64,000 bases of DNA from Globodera rostochiensis (taxonomy: Eukaryota > Nematoda > Chromadorea > Rhabditida > Heteroderidae): contig JAEVLN010000004.1 in the NCBI GenBank assembly GCA_018350325.1, positions 744,001 through 808,000 on the forward strand, written 5' to 3'. The notes under the pieces are model-generated. The model saw only the letters and a program-made list of their open reading frames with translations, made no database searches and was not told the DNA's origin. Each line of letters begins with the position of its first letter. Position 1 is the first letter of the stretch. Position numbers and translations under genes: made by a program. Shown in pieces: positions 47,527 to 57,285 of the stretch.

Positions 47527-50500
47527 ATGGCCTTGTTGAAAAAGTTCGACTCGAAGAGTGCCCGAGTTAAAGGTTTTTATAAATGATAAAATTTGAGATT
47601 CAAAAAATTGGTTTCTCAGGAATTTCGTTTCATTCAACCCGTCCATGGGTGTTGGCTTCTTTACACAGCGGTGTCATTCAACTGTGGGATTACCGGATGT
47701 GTGTGCTCATCGACAAGGTTTTGCTCTAGGAGTCAATTAACAAATTAGCGATTTATAGTTTCATATTTGTTAAATCTTTCTTTTATTTTCTATAAGTTGT
47801 TGAGAAGGAAATGCCCATTTCGGCACCGCCCATAACGGTGCCGACCCTTTTTCAACTGAATCTTACAAATTTGATATCTTTCAAAGTCTATCAATGAGTT
47901 TATTTAACCAGCTAAGCAATCAACCGTTTCATAAGCTGCGCCCAAAAATTGGAGAATTCCTATCGTTTTTTCGGCCATGGCTACTGAGTTCAAGATTTTG
48001 CAAATAAAAAAAGTTACAGCCACGCGTACTGGATTGGCATCGAATTAGGGTATACCCCAATAGATAAGTTCCCTGTTAGAATTTGGCTTAAAATTAAAAA
48101 AAAACAATTGTTTGTCAAAGTTTAGTAATATATTAGGGCATTTATTGTAAAATCAACCATTGAAAACCACCAAATTCAGTTTGAAGAACATGACGGACCC
48201 ATCCGAGGCTGCGACTTCCATTCCCAGCAACCCATTTTCGTGTCGGGCGGCGATGATTACAAAATCAAGGTTTGGAACAACTACGCCTAGAAAACGATTG
48301 CCTTATTTTGGGCAAGCATATATCAAAGAAAAGTTCCGAATTCAAACAATGCTCCATTGATTTTCACAAGGGTGTTTCTGAATAATTTTTCGGGAATGGG
48401 GAGAGGGGTAACAAGAAAGTTTCAGTCGATGCATGGTGTCGCGATGCGAAATAAAATTTATTGCCTTTATCAGAAAGGAAAAATTTTTTTTTTGACCTTC
48501 CGTCCGTCGATTTAAGGTGTGGAACTACAAACAACGCAAATGCATCTTTACACTGCTCGGCCATCTGGACTACATCCGCACAACCTTCTTTCACAAGCAG
48601 CACCCGTGGATCATCAGCGCCTCCGACGACCAAACCGTGCGCATTTGGAATTGGCAGGCACGCAATTGCATTGCCATCCTCACAGGTTTTACTAACTTTT
48701 TTTAGACCAAAATTTTTAGGAAAGTAAAAAAATGACGTTAAAAGGGAAAGTCGAAACTGAGGTCACATTCAATTTTTAAAATTGAGGGCACAATCATTAC
48801 GTGATGTGTGCGCAGTTCCACCTCACCGCGGATCTGGTGGCCAGTGCCAGCCTGGACCAAACAGTCCGTGTGTGGGATATCAGCGGGCTGCGCAAAAACT
48901 CGGCACAAACGGAGCTGTTTGGCCAGCCGAATGTGGTGGTTAAGCACGTGCTGGAGGGTCATGACAGAGGTAGGAGTTTGGCTTGCGACAGGCGAGGGTC
49001 GAAATTGAATAAGTAGAACTCAACCTTTATGTTCAGGCGTGAATTGGGTATCCTTCCATCCGTCCATGCCGTTGCTGGTTTCCGGTGCCGATGATCGCCA
49101 AGTGAAGCTCTGGCGGTACAACGAGAGCAAGGCGTGGGAAGTTGACTCGTGCCGGGGGCACTACAACAATGTGTCTTGCGTGATCTTCCACCCGAAGGCG
49201 GAGCTGATCCTTTCCAACTCGGAAGACAAGTCAATCCGGGTGTGGGATATGCAGAAGCGCACATGTCTTCAGGTAGGGGTTTTATTTGGTTTTTTAAACT
49301 TTTGGCACAGAATTTTCGGCACGAAAACGACCGGTTTTGGGTACTGGCGTCGCATCCGTCGTTGAACATCTTCGCTGCAGGCCATGACAACGGCATGATG
49401 GTGTTCAAAACGGAGCGAGAGCGGCCGCCCCATTGTGTGCACGACAATTTCGCATTTTACGTAAAGGAACGACAGCTGAGGCGATTGGACATGAGCACGA
49501 GGTGATGAGCAAGTTTTTAAACATTATTTTTTTCAACATTTTTTCTTACATTTCAGCAAGGACGTGGTGTTGGCCCAGGTGAAGCTGAACAAGTTGACCC
49601 AACCCTACTATTCTCTGCACTACAACCCGGCCGAAAACTGTTTCCTGCTCGTTACACGCCCGTCCAACAACGTTGAGAGCAGCACATACGACCTATACAA
49701 GGTGAATTTTTGGTGTCCGTTAAGTCGATTTTGGCCACTCATTTTTTTAGATTTCTGCCAAGGAAGGCGAGTTGGAGCCGTTGGATGCCAAACGGTCGCC
49801 GGGCATCGCTGCAGTGTGGGTGGCTCGCAACCGGTTTGCCGTGTTGGACAAGAATCATCAGCTCACCATTCGGGACTTGCAGAACCAGGAGAGTCGTAAG
49901 GTGTATGTTCGTATCAATATTGATAACATTTTTAATTCATTTGCCCTAACAAGGTGGATTACACGGGCGCTATTGATGATATTTTTTACGCTGGCACCGG
50001 ACTGTTGTTGTTGAAGAATGCGGACGCTGTTCAAATGTACGATCTGCAACAAAAGCACGTGTTGGCCAGCATCAAAGCTGACAAGGTGTGTGCTGAAAAT
50101 TGGGAAGAAAAGTTTAATAAATTTGTTGTGTTTGAAACCGATCAGTCTGGGTGGTTCGGGCTCTATTATTAATCAGAAATAAAATAAAAATTTATTGCGT
50201 AATTGACTTTTAAGGTCAAATACGTGGTCTGGTCCAAGTGCATGAAATACGCTGCTTTTCTGAGCAAACACCGCGTTACCCTGGTCACCAAACGGCTTGA
50301 GGTTTTAGAGAATTTTTAACAATTTGTTTGAATTAATAAATTTTAGGTGCTCAGCACCGTCCAGGAGTCGACGCGTGTAAAGAGTGGGGCCTGGGATGTG
50401 GACAACGGCGCCTTTCTGTACACCACCTCCAATCACATCAAGTACGCGCTGACCGCGGGCGGCGATCACGGCATCATTCGCACCATGGACATCCCGCTGT

Positions 50501-51876
50501 ACATTTTGGAGGTGCGCGGCAGCCGACTGTACTGCTTGAGCAGGTTGCTGTTGTCTCTGCCATTTGCGATTATTATTTGCCGGAATTCTTTTAACAGAGA
50601 TGCGTCACCCATGGAGCTAACTATCGACCTAACCGAGTTCCGCTTCAAGCTGGCACTGATTCACCGCCGTTATGACGAGGTGCTCAACATGGTTCGCAAC
50701 GCCAACCTGGTCGGCCAGTCCATCATCGCGTTCCTGCAGAAGAAGGGCTACCCCGAGGTGGCGCTCCACTTTGTAAAGGACGAGAAGACACGATTTGGGT
50801 TGGCACTGGAGTGTGGCAATTTGCAGGTGAGTTGAAAATCCTTTCTTCGTTATCCGAATTTTCGGGATAGTTTTTGAGAAATCTCGACGACTTTCTGATG
50901 TTTTATAATGGCCATTTGATCGATTCTGATTCGTCACCCATTTCTTTGTTAATTAGTCTTTTCAAAGGTTGCACTAGAGGCGGCCAAAGTGTTGGACGAC
51001 AAAGCAATCTGGACAGCGCTTGGCGAAGCTGCACTTCTGCAGGGCAATCACCAAATTGTGGAGATGGCCTACCAACGGACAAAGGACTTTGAACGGCTCG
51101 CCTTCCTCTACCTGATCACCGGAAACCAGGAAAAGCTGCAAAAGAGACTGAAAATTGCGCAGATACGCAAAGATGTCCACGGGCAGTTTCAGTGCTCGCT
51201 GATGCTCGGCAACGCGGAGGAACGCACCAAAGGTCCAAGCATTTCTTTTATCTTCAGAAAAAATACCAGGTAACTCGTAATAATATTCAGTTTCTATTTC
51301 TTCTCATTTTGCATTTTTAAATTCATTATTTTGTAATTAGTTCTTTTGTTGTTGTTGTATGATTAGTAGCAGAAGCAACTTTTTTTAAATTTCAGTTCTC
51401 AAGGAGCTTGGCCAACTGTCGCTTGCCTATCTGTCCTCTGTCACCCATTCTCTTGACGACGAGGCGGAGCAGTTGCGCGCCGAGTTGGAGCAACGACAAA
51501 TTTCGGTACCGGAGACAAACCCGAACGCGGCACCACTGACGCCAATGGCACCGCTAAACCCACTGGTGGATAACTGGCCCCGCTTGTCAACTAATGTTGA
51601 AGAACAGCAGTTTTTTGACCAGCTCCAACAGACGACCGGTAAGTGGGTTTAGCGACTTTGGATCTGATCAGAACATCTTGGGCTTGTTCCTACCTTTGGA
51701 TTCATCCCGGACATGACCAGACCATATCATACTAATAAAGGAAATTTGAGTTTTATCCTCCTCAAATGTTTTGTATAAAAATTCCAGATTGGATTATCGA
51801 GACCGAGGTGGTGATTGAAGAGCCGATGAACGCGCAAATGCCCGACGGACAAACAGACGATTTCGGATTGGACTGA
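47527..51876 (+). CDS. Truncated coatomer subunit alpha paralogue (849 aa)
   Basis: A paralogue of alpha-COP, the COPI coat subunit that recognises dilysine cargo through its WD40 propeller. Sixteen exons join in phase with no stop: 47527-47572, 47620-47717, 48180-48269, 48517-48685, 48787-48969, 49037-49272, 49311-49501, 49557-49701, 49751-49900, 49954-50085, 50215-50301, 50347-50543, 50598-50826, 50968-51232, 51396-51638 and 51788-51876 (2550 nt). Present are the N-terminal [16 protein letters not shown], the WD40 repeats ([54 protein letters not shown]), the second propeller and the alpha-solenoid ([20 protein letters not shown]). The linker after SGLRK is shortened compared with the right copy. 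After DNWPRLS the sequence departs from alpha-COP and ends with a new acidic tail ([19 protein letters not shown]). The C-terminal epsilon-COP-binding region, about a third of the normal protein, is absent. It could be a functional short isoform, a dominant-negative-like form or a young pseudogene that is still open. Confidence 0.85.
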
Positions 51877-53930
51877 TTGACGGGAAACCCTATTGAATTT
51901 TCGGGTCTAAAGCCCTCGTGGTTTTTTTACACCAATCAATTTTTGCTGTTTTTTATTGTTTATTGACATTGCTTTAAATAAGTCTTTTGATTGCTCACTA
52001 TAACTTAACGCAGGAAATAGCAATTAAATTGGCATTGAGCGTTCGTTATGTCAAAAGGAGAAATTACAGCAGACATCGAGTTGGTCGCACTTCGAAAAAC
52101 AAGAATTTTTGATAAAACACCGATTTGCCTAATTTTTTGCATAGAGCTCACTAACATACTTGCCTAGGTACTTTTCGGTTTTGGGCCCGTACCTCCAAAT
52201 TTTAAAAAAATGCAACAAAAAGGGGTGCAGAGAAACAAAAGCGGCCGCTAACTATTTGGGAGACATAAAACTGATCTGAGCAGAATTGTTGAAGTTTGAC
52301 GGAGAAGTCGAAAAAAGTTGTAGCTTAAAATGAACGTCACAAAATTGGGACATTAAAAAAGGGGGCGATACGAAGTAAAGATGATGTAAAATATTTTTTA
52401 AAACTACCTTTTTTAATCGTCCATAACCGTTTTATCGAAAATCGGTGAATTTCACTTTTTATAGAATTCTGAGATGTATGTACTCACTCGGGAGCTTCGA
52501 GGTAGTTCACCGAGCAACCAAGCAAGCACAAATCAAACGTTCTAGAGGTTTAAAATTGTTGTTCCGGCTCGGAGCTGGATTATGCACGCATTGCCGGAAT
52601 TATTTGATCCGGCGCTCTGATGATTCGGCAGTACTCTTTGCCGAATTGTATTCTGCCGAACCGTCCACTTCTGAAACGACTACTGCCGAATTGTCCGTAC
52701 ACCCTTGATCCCAAATTGTTACATGAACACACACTTACATGAACACACAACATTTTTTATCGATCATAATAAATATCGCGAAGCTGATCGCTCCCCTCCA
52801 CGTTCTCATCACTTGTTGCCAAACACAGTGGCAACCCGAAGGCCTTGCACGTCTCTGTCAATCTCAGCGACCTGTGAAATTTTTTTGTGTGCTGATTATG
52901 GATTCGGAAAATTCAGATTTCTTAAAAACTGATTTTTTATATTTTTTGGGCAATGGCAACGAATTGCGGTTCTGACCAGGGCTGAGCGAAACTTTGGCTT
53001 CGAGTTTCGCGAAATTTCGGGTATTTTGGGGAATTCGAGGTTCGGGTAAATACCCGAAGTTTTGGGTAAAATAGGGGTGCCATCTGTCCTTTTTTTTATC
53101 TGGAGAATTTGAAGAATTTTTCGGCCGGGGACAGTTTGGCGCGGCCGTTTTGGCACGTGCCGTTTTGGCGCCGCTGGTAATTTCGACATTTTAACGCCGT
53201 ATGCACTTTTAATTGCAAAATCCTAAATACCTAAGCTTAGGCTTAGGCCTAAACTAAGCTAGTTTGGTATAGGCTTAGGCTTAGTATTAAAAGTTATTCT
53301 TTATCGTATAATCGGCAATCATTAAGAATTGTGATCCCAATGGTTTTTAAATTTTAAATGCATGTTTTCTAGGGTAAAAGTATACCTAGAACAGAATCGG
53401 AGCTTGGATTTGGCTTATGTCGAACCCCAAACCCGAATTCAAACAATTGGTCGAAAAAATCACATTCAAAAAATTGTTTATAAGTCGTTAAAAAGATATT
53501 TCTTGAAGATTTCTGCGTCGCAGATCCGAATCTATCTTTACGTCGACCAAATTTCGAACACCGGACCCAAATTCGAACAATTTCAGTAATTAATTTTTTT
53601 TCAAAATTTATATTAAAATTTTTATGAGATGACGCATTTGGCCAGACACAGTTAGCAAAAATTAGCTTTAAGCCTCATGCTAATATTACGAAAAGAATTG
53701 AAATTAATAGTATTGGTTAAAATCATTTTATTATTAAGATTTACGTATTTTTAGTGTTGGCGCAAACTGGCCGCGCCAAAACGGCGCGCCATGTCCGGAT
53801 CCTTGCTCCTCGACCCCCTGGGAGACGGGGATGTCGGGGTTGGTCATATCGAGGGTCGGGGACGACCGAATTTTGAGAACGGGGAGCAATATTAGTGAAA
53901 AAATTAAATAATTTTTGGCACTTCTGCTTT
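51877..53930. other. Non-coding region after the left alpha-COP gene, with old repeats
   Basis: No supported gene. Short plus-strand open stretches near 52445-52975 carry repeated GCCGAATTGT words and look repetitive. CAGGGCTGAGCG near 52978 resembles a transposon end. TTTGGCGCGGCC/TTTTGGCGCCGC words lie at 53138-53175, and a TTAGGC-type patch at 53232-53285. Confidence 0.45.
53232..53285. repeat. Interstitial telomere-like (TTAGGC) patch
   Basis: CTTAGGCTTAGGCCTAAAC, then TATAGGCTTAGGCTTAG: several copies of TTAGGC, the nematode telomere unit, with one head-to-head switch to GCCTAA. A weaker patch with the same words occurs at 35483-35535. Confidence 0.6.
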
Positions 53931-54279
53931 CTTGTGGAGGGAGAGGGGTCGGCGGTGCCGATAGGCGCCGCCGAGAAAATTTTGAATTTTTGACTTAATT
54001 TGTTAAGGGATTTGCAACCATTTTTTGAAGCTTTTTAGAAATGGGCGGGGTGCGGGGAATTTTTGGAAGATTTTGATGGAATTGTTAAAAAAAATTGGTC
54101 TTGATTTTTAAAAATTACAAAACAAAAGGGTCCCCCTATGATTTATTTTCTTATAATGAAACAAATAAAAAATTTGTATGCCTTCAAAAAATATTAAAAC
54201 CGAAATATTTTTTAAAATTGTTTCCTTTACCATCGAAGAGTTCATAAAAAGAGGGAAAAAATAATTTACGCAGTCGGGG

Positions 54280-55347
54280 GTTCGAACTAGGGTAGGTCCC
54301 GGGGGGGGGGGGGATCCCCGGTCAAACCGGGGACGGGGATACCGGGGACGGACAAACCGGGGATCCCCGTTTTCGGGGATGAGCAAACCGGGGAACGGGG
54401 ATCCCCGTACGGGGATGGGCAAAATCCATTTTTAGGGGTGCATTTTTGAAAAAATGCAATTTTTTGGGGGACTTTTTTTTTAAATCGAAATTTCTTCAAA
54501 TTAAAGTGCACCCCTAAGAAAAGGCTTTTCTTATAGCAAATATGCACTACAAAGATTATTTTTTGGGGAGGAGAGCCCGACGGTGCCGACAGGCGCCGTC
54601 GGGAAAATTTTTGGAGTTTGGTAAAGAAATTTCACCAAAATTTAGGCAAAATTAAGATGTTTGCTTCGAAATTTCGGAAATTTTCAAAAAAATGCTTTAG
54701 GTAAGAGTAGAGGATGTCCGGCGGTGCCGACAGGCGCCGCCGGAAAAAATTTGAATTTTTGACTCAATTTGATAGGAGATTTCAGCTTAGAGTCGGTAAT
54801 TTTATGATGCTTTTTAGGAATGGGCGAGGTAGGGAAAGTTTTTTGAATATTTAAAAATTCAGATAAAAAAACTGGTTTACGTAAAAGTGGAGGATGCCCG
54901 GAGGTACCGACAGGCGCTGTCGGAGAAATTTTACTAAAATATTCTTTTAGTGGGGGAGCACACGCGACAGGACCAAAATAAATTTAAAAAAGAGCTTGCA
55001 CTCAAGCGGGTCCGAACCCAGAAGCGACATAAGAACTACGGGAAGACAAACCAATAAGACACAAATTCACTTGAGAAGACTCACCTGAAAGTATTGAAAT
55101 CTTTTGTAAAAAAGCACAACTCAACCAAAATTCAAACAGTAAATCAATATAATTATTAAAATTCCTGATGTGATGGCCATCTTTAGGGGTGCATTTTCAT
55201 CCCCGCCCACCCCGGGGATGAGGACCGGGGATCCCCGTTTTCGGGGATGGACAAACCGGGGAACGGGGACGGGGACGGGGATGAGAATGGCCGGGGATCA
55301 CCGGTTTTCCCCGTCCCCCCCCCCCGGGACCTACCCTAGTTCGAACC
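54280..55347. mobile_element. Inverted-arm element with G-rich minisatellite arms
   Basis: The left arm (54280-54440) starts GTTCGAACTAGGGTAGGTCC then a G-run and repeats of ACCGGGGAC/ATCCCCG. The right arm (55190-55347) is the inverted equivalent, ending in GGGACCTACCCTAGTTCGAA. The interior carries three hairpin repeats and no protein. GGTTCGAAC at each outer end resembles a tRNA B box. Length is about 1.07 kb. Confidence 0.6.
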
Positions 55348-55411
55348 CACAGCCCCAGGCATTACTCACCATTATACAAAAAAAATTTAATAAAAAGAAT
55401 AAAAAAATTTT

Positions 55412-55479
55412 CACGAGAAAAAGTTGAACCTTAGATAAAATTGAATCACGTCACTCAGTTTAACCACTGCGCCCGTGAG
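55412..55479 (-). pseudogene. tRNA-like pseudogene or SINE head
   Basis: On the minus strand TCACGGGCGCAGTGGTTAAA begins an A-box-like arm, GGTTCAACTTTTT resembles a B box, and the end CTCGTGA pairs with the opening TCACGgg. A usable anticodon stem is not convincing, so it is likely a decayed tRNA or tRNA-derived repeat. A second A/B-box-like pair (TATAATGGTGAGTA, GGGTTCGAACT) follows on the same strand to about 55338. Confidence 0.35.
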
Positions 55480-55550
55480 ATCCCAATGAATAATTGGAAA
55501 ATTTCCAATATATTACTCAATCAAGTTCAATTCTTCAATTTTTACCCTGT

Positions 55551-55695
55551 TCTAGCTTGGCCTGTTCCTGTTCTGTTCCTGTTCCAAGGATTTTGAATCT
55601 GCTCCTGTTCCTGTGCTGTTCTAAATTCTAGAATAGAACAGGAACAGAACAGGCCAAGCTGGAAAAATCACTCACAACTTGTGAGTGATTTTTCC
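55551..55695. repeat. Long inverted repeat plus perfect 35-nt palindrome
   Basis: AGCTTGGCCTGTTCCTGTTC (55554 onward) is inverted at GAACAGGAACAGAACAGGCC through AAGCT (up to 55660). Immediately after, GGAAAAATCACTCACAA and its exact reverse complement flank a single C (55661-55695). Both could form stable hairpins or cruciforms. Confidence 0.85.
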
Positions 55696-56029
55696 AATTT
55701 TTTAGAAAAAATTTTTTTCGGATTCTTACTTTGCAGACCGAGAGGAGTTCGGTTATGATTCAGATGCTTATTGAAAGTCATAAAAAACATTTTACATAGG
55801 CGTGAAAAAGTTTATGGTAAAATCCATGAAGTTTCCTATGCCAAAAAATTTAGCCCGTGTAAACCCGTGTCAAAACAAACAGGCAAGGCTTACCGAGCCA
55901 CACTGGCAAGAGCTACACGGACTAAAACCCCGTGTACGCCGTGTAACCCCGAGTCGGCCCAAAATAACGTACCCGCCCGGAAATACCCACCCGGGCGAAA
56001 AATTAAAAAATACCCGCCCCGGGACTCCA

Positions 56030-56740
56030 ATGTCTGCCTTCCGGAAGTTTCTGAATCTCGATTTTGATTTTTCTTATGAAAACCCCGTCTAAATTGTAAA
56101 ATTCCGGAGCCAAAAAACTCCGAATTACGGATTCCAATGTCTGGATTTCCGGAAATTTCTGAATCTCGGTTTTGATTTTTTGTTATTTTCCTGTGAAAAT
56201 CCCGTCTATTTTTATAAAATTCCGGATTTCTTGTCAAAAAGCCCAAATTACGGACTCAAATGTCTGGATTTCCGGAAAGTTCTGAATCTCGATTTTGATT
56301 TTTCTTATGAAAAACCCCGTCTAAATTGTAAAATTCCGGAGCCAAAAAACTCCGAATTACGGATTCCAATGTCTGGATTTCCGGAAATTTCTGAATCTCG
56401 GTTTTGATTTTTTGTTATTTTCCTGTGAAAATCCGTCTATTTTTATAAAATTCCGGATTTCTTGTCAAAAAGCCCAAATTACGGACTCAAATGTCTGGAT
56501 TTCCGGAAAGTTCTGAATCTCGATTAATTTTTTCTTATTTTTCTATGAAAAACCCCGTCTAAATTGTAAAATTCCGGATTTTTTACCGAAAAGTCCGGAT
56601 TCCCGATTCAAATAACCGGAATTTCCGGAAATTTTGAAATCTCAAACATTAAATTTTATTCATATTTTTCTATGAAAAACCCCGTCTATGTAAAATTACC
56701 GATGTTTTGCCAAAAAGTCCGGATTCCCGATTCAAATGTT
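56030..56740. repeat. Satellite-like array, about 240-bp period built of two related halves
   Basis: Blocks containing CCCCGTCTAAATTGTAAAAT and TCCGG, AATGTCTGGATTTCCGGAAA and TCTGAATCTCG recur. The CCCCGTCTAAATTG block starts near 56084, 56324 and 56560, and a sister half (CCCGTCTATTTTTATAAAAT) alternates with it. More diverged units continue to about 57090, where GTCCGGAAACCGGTCACATC then CCTGG looks like an element end that recurs at 57725-57752. Confidence 0.75.
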
Positions 56741-57189
56741 TAGGGCCGCAAACATTTTGCGCTGTATGCGCCGCATATATATTTTGCGCGGACATTTTGC
56801 GCCGCAAGGGCAAACGCGACACAAAAATGTCCGGAACTCCGTAATTTCGCAATGTCATTGATTTTTAAAAATTTTTTTGATCATTTTTTCCCTCCCGTTT
56901 TTGGACCATGACAAAAATCATAAGACTTCAAAATTTCTCGTCGGCCCTTTCGGCACCCATCCCCCAAACTGACCCAAAAACAATGAAAATTCCGCCAATT
57001 CTTGTAAAATTCCGGTTTAATTCTGGCCAAAAAGTCCGCAATCCGGGATTCAGCCCAAATGTCCGGAAACCGGTCACATCCCTGGTCCATTTTTAAAATT
57101 TATTTTTTTAAGTCAGAAAAATGTTGTGTCTGGCGGCTTTATATGTATGCATCCTAAATAACAAATAGCCAAAAAAAAAGCATTACAAT

Positions 57190-57268
57190 TTTGCAATAAA
57201 ACCGAAAAACACCCCTGATCAACTTTTTGAGCCCCCCCCCCCCCTCCGTCTGGCTACGGCCGGCCCTG
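57190..57268. mobile_element. Transposon end beside the last mapped exon of the right alpha-COP gene
   Basis: A C-run followed by TCCGTCTGGCTACGGCCGGCCC with TGG is the same type of CAGGGCCG...GTAGCC terminus as the 43.9-kb element. It begins about 17 nt after the splice donor at 57286. The other end was not identified. Confidence 0.45.
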
Positions 57269-57285
57269 GATACAATAATACTTAC

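Larger units (their letters stand above)
44069..54743. repeat. Dispersed GC-rich hairpin repeat family (about 12 copies)
   Basis: The core CGGCGGCGCCTATCGGCACC with GCCG, or its reverse complement, can fold into a hairpin. Copies are at 44069-44092, 44192-44215, 44540-44563, 44629-44652, 45019-45043, 45428-45451, 46633-46656, 47821-47845, 53949-53973, 54577-54602, 54719-54743 and, degenerate, near 54897-54922. Several share the AT-rich flank GAGAAAATTTTGAATTTTTG then ACTCAATTTGTTAAG, so they are remnants of one longer repeat family rather than chance GC patches. Copies occur in both orientations. Confidence 0.8.

Noticed and set aside
48160..48360. Apparent frameshift in the left alpha-COP copy at the exon encoding the second WD40 repeat
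   Set aside because: The correct frame ([20 protein letters not shown]) is intact in exon 48180-48269; the other frame was the misleading one.
50629..50937. Open frames antisense to the alpha-COP exons (also 49149-49505 and their mirror in the right copy)
   Set aside because: They are shadow frames of strongly coding alpha-COP exons; their duplication simply follows the gene duplication.
52445..52975. Overlapping plus-strand open frames after the left alpha-COP gene
   Set aside because: Repetitive GCCGAATTGT words and no domain or splice support.
44069..54922. Regularly recurring palindromes considered as a CRISPR array
   Set aside because: Spacing is irregular, orientation varies, spacers are AT-rich repeat flank and the genome is nematode.
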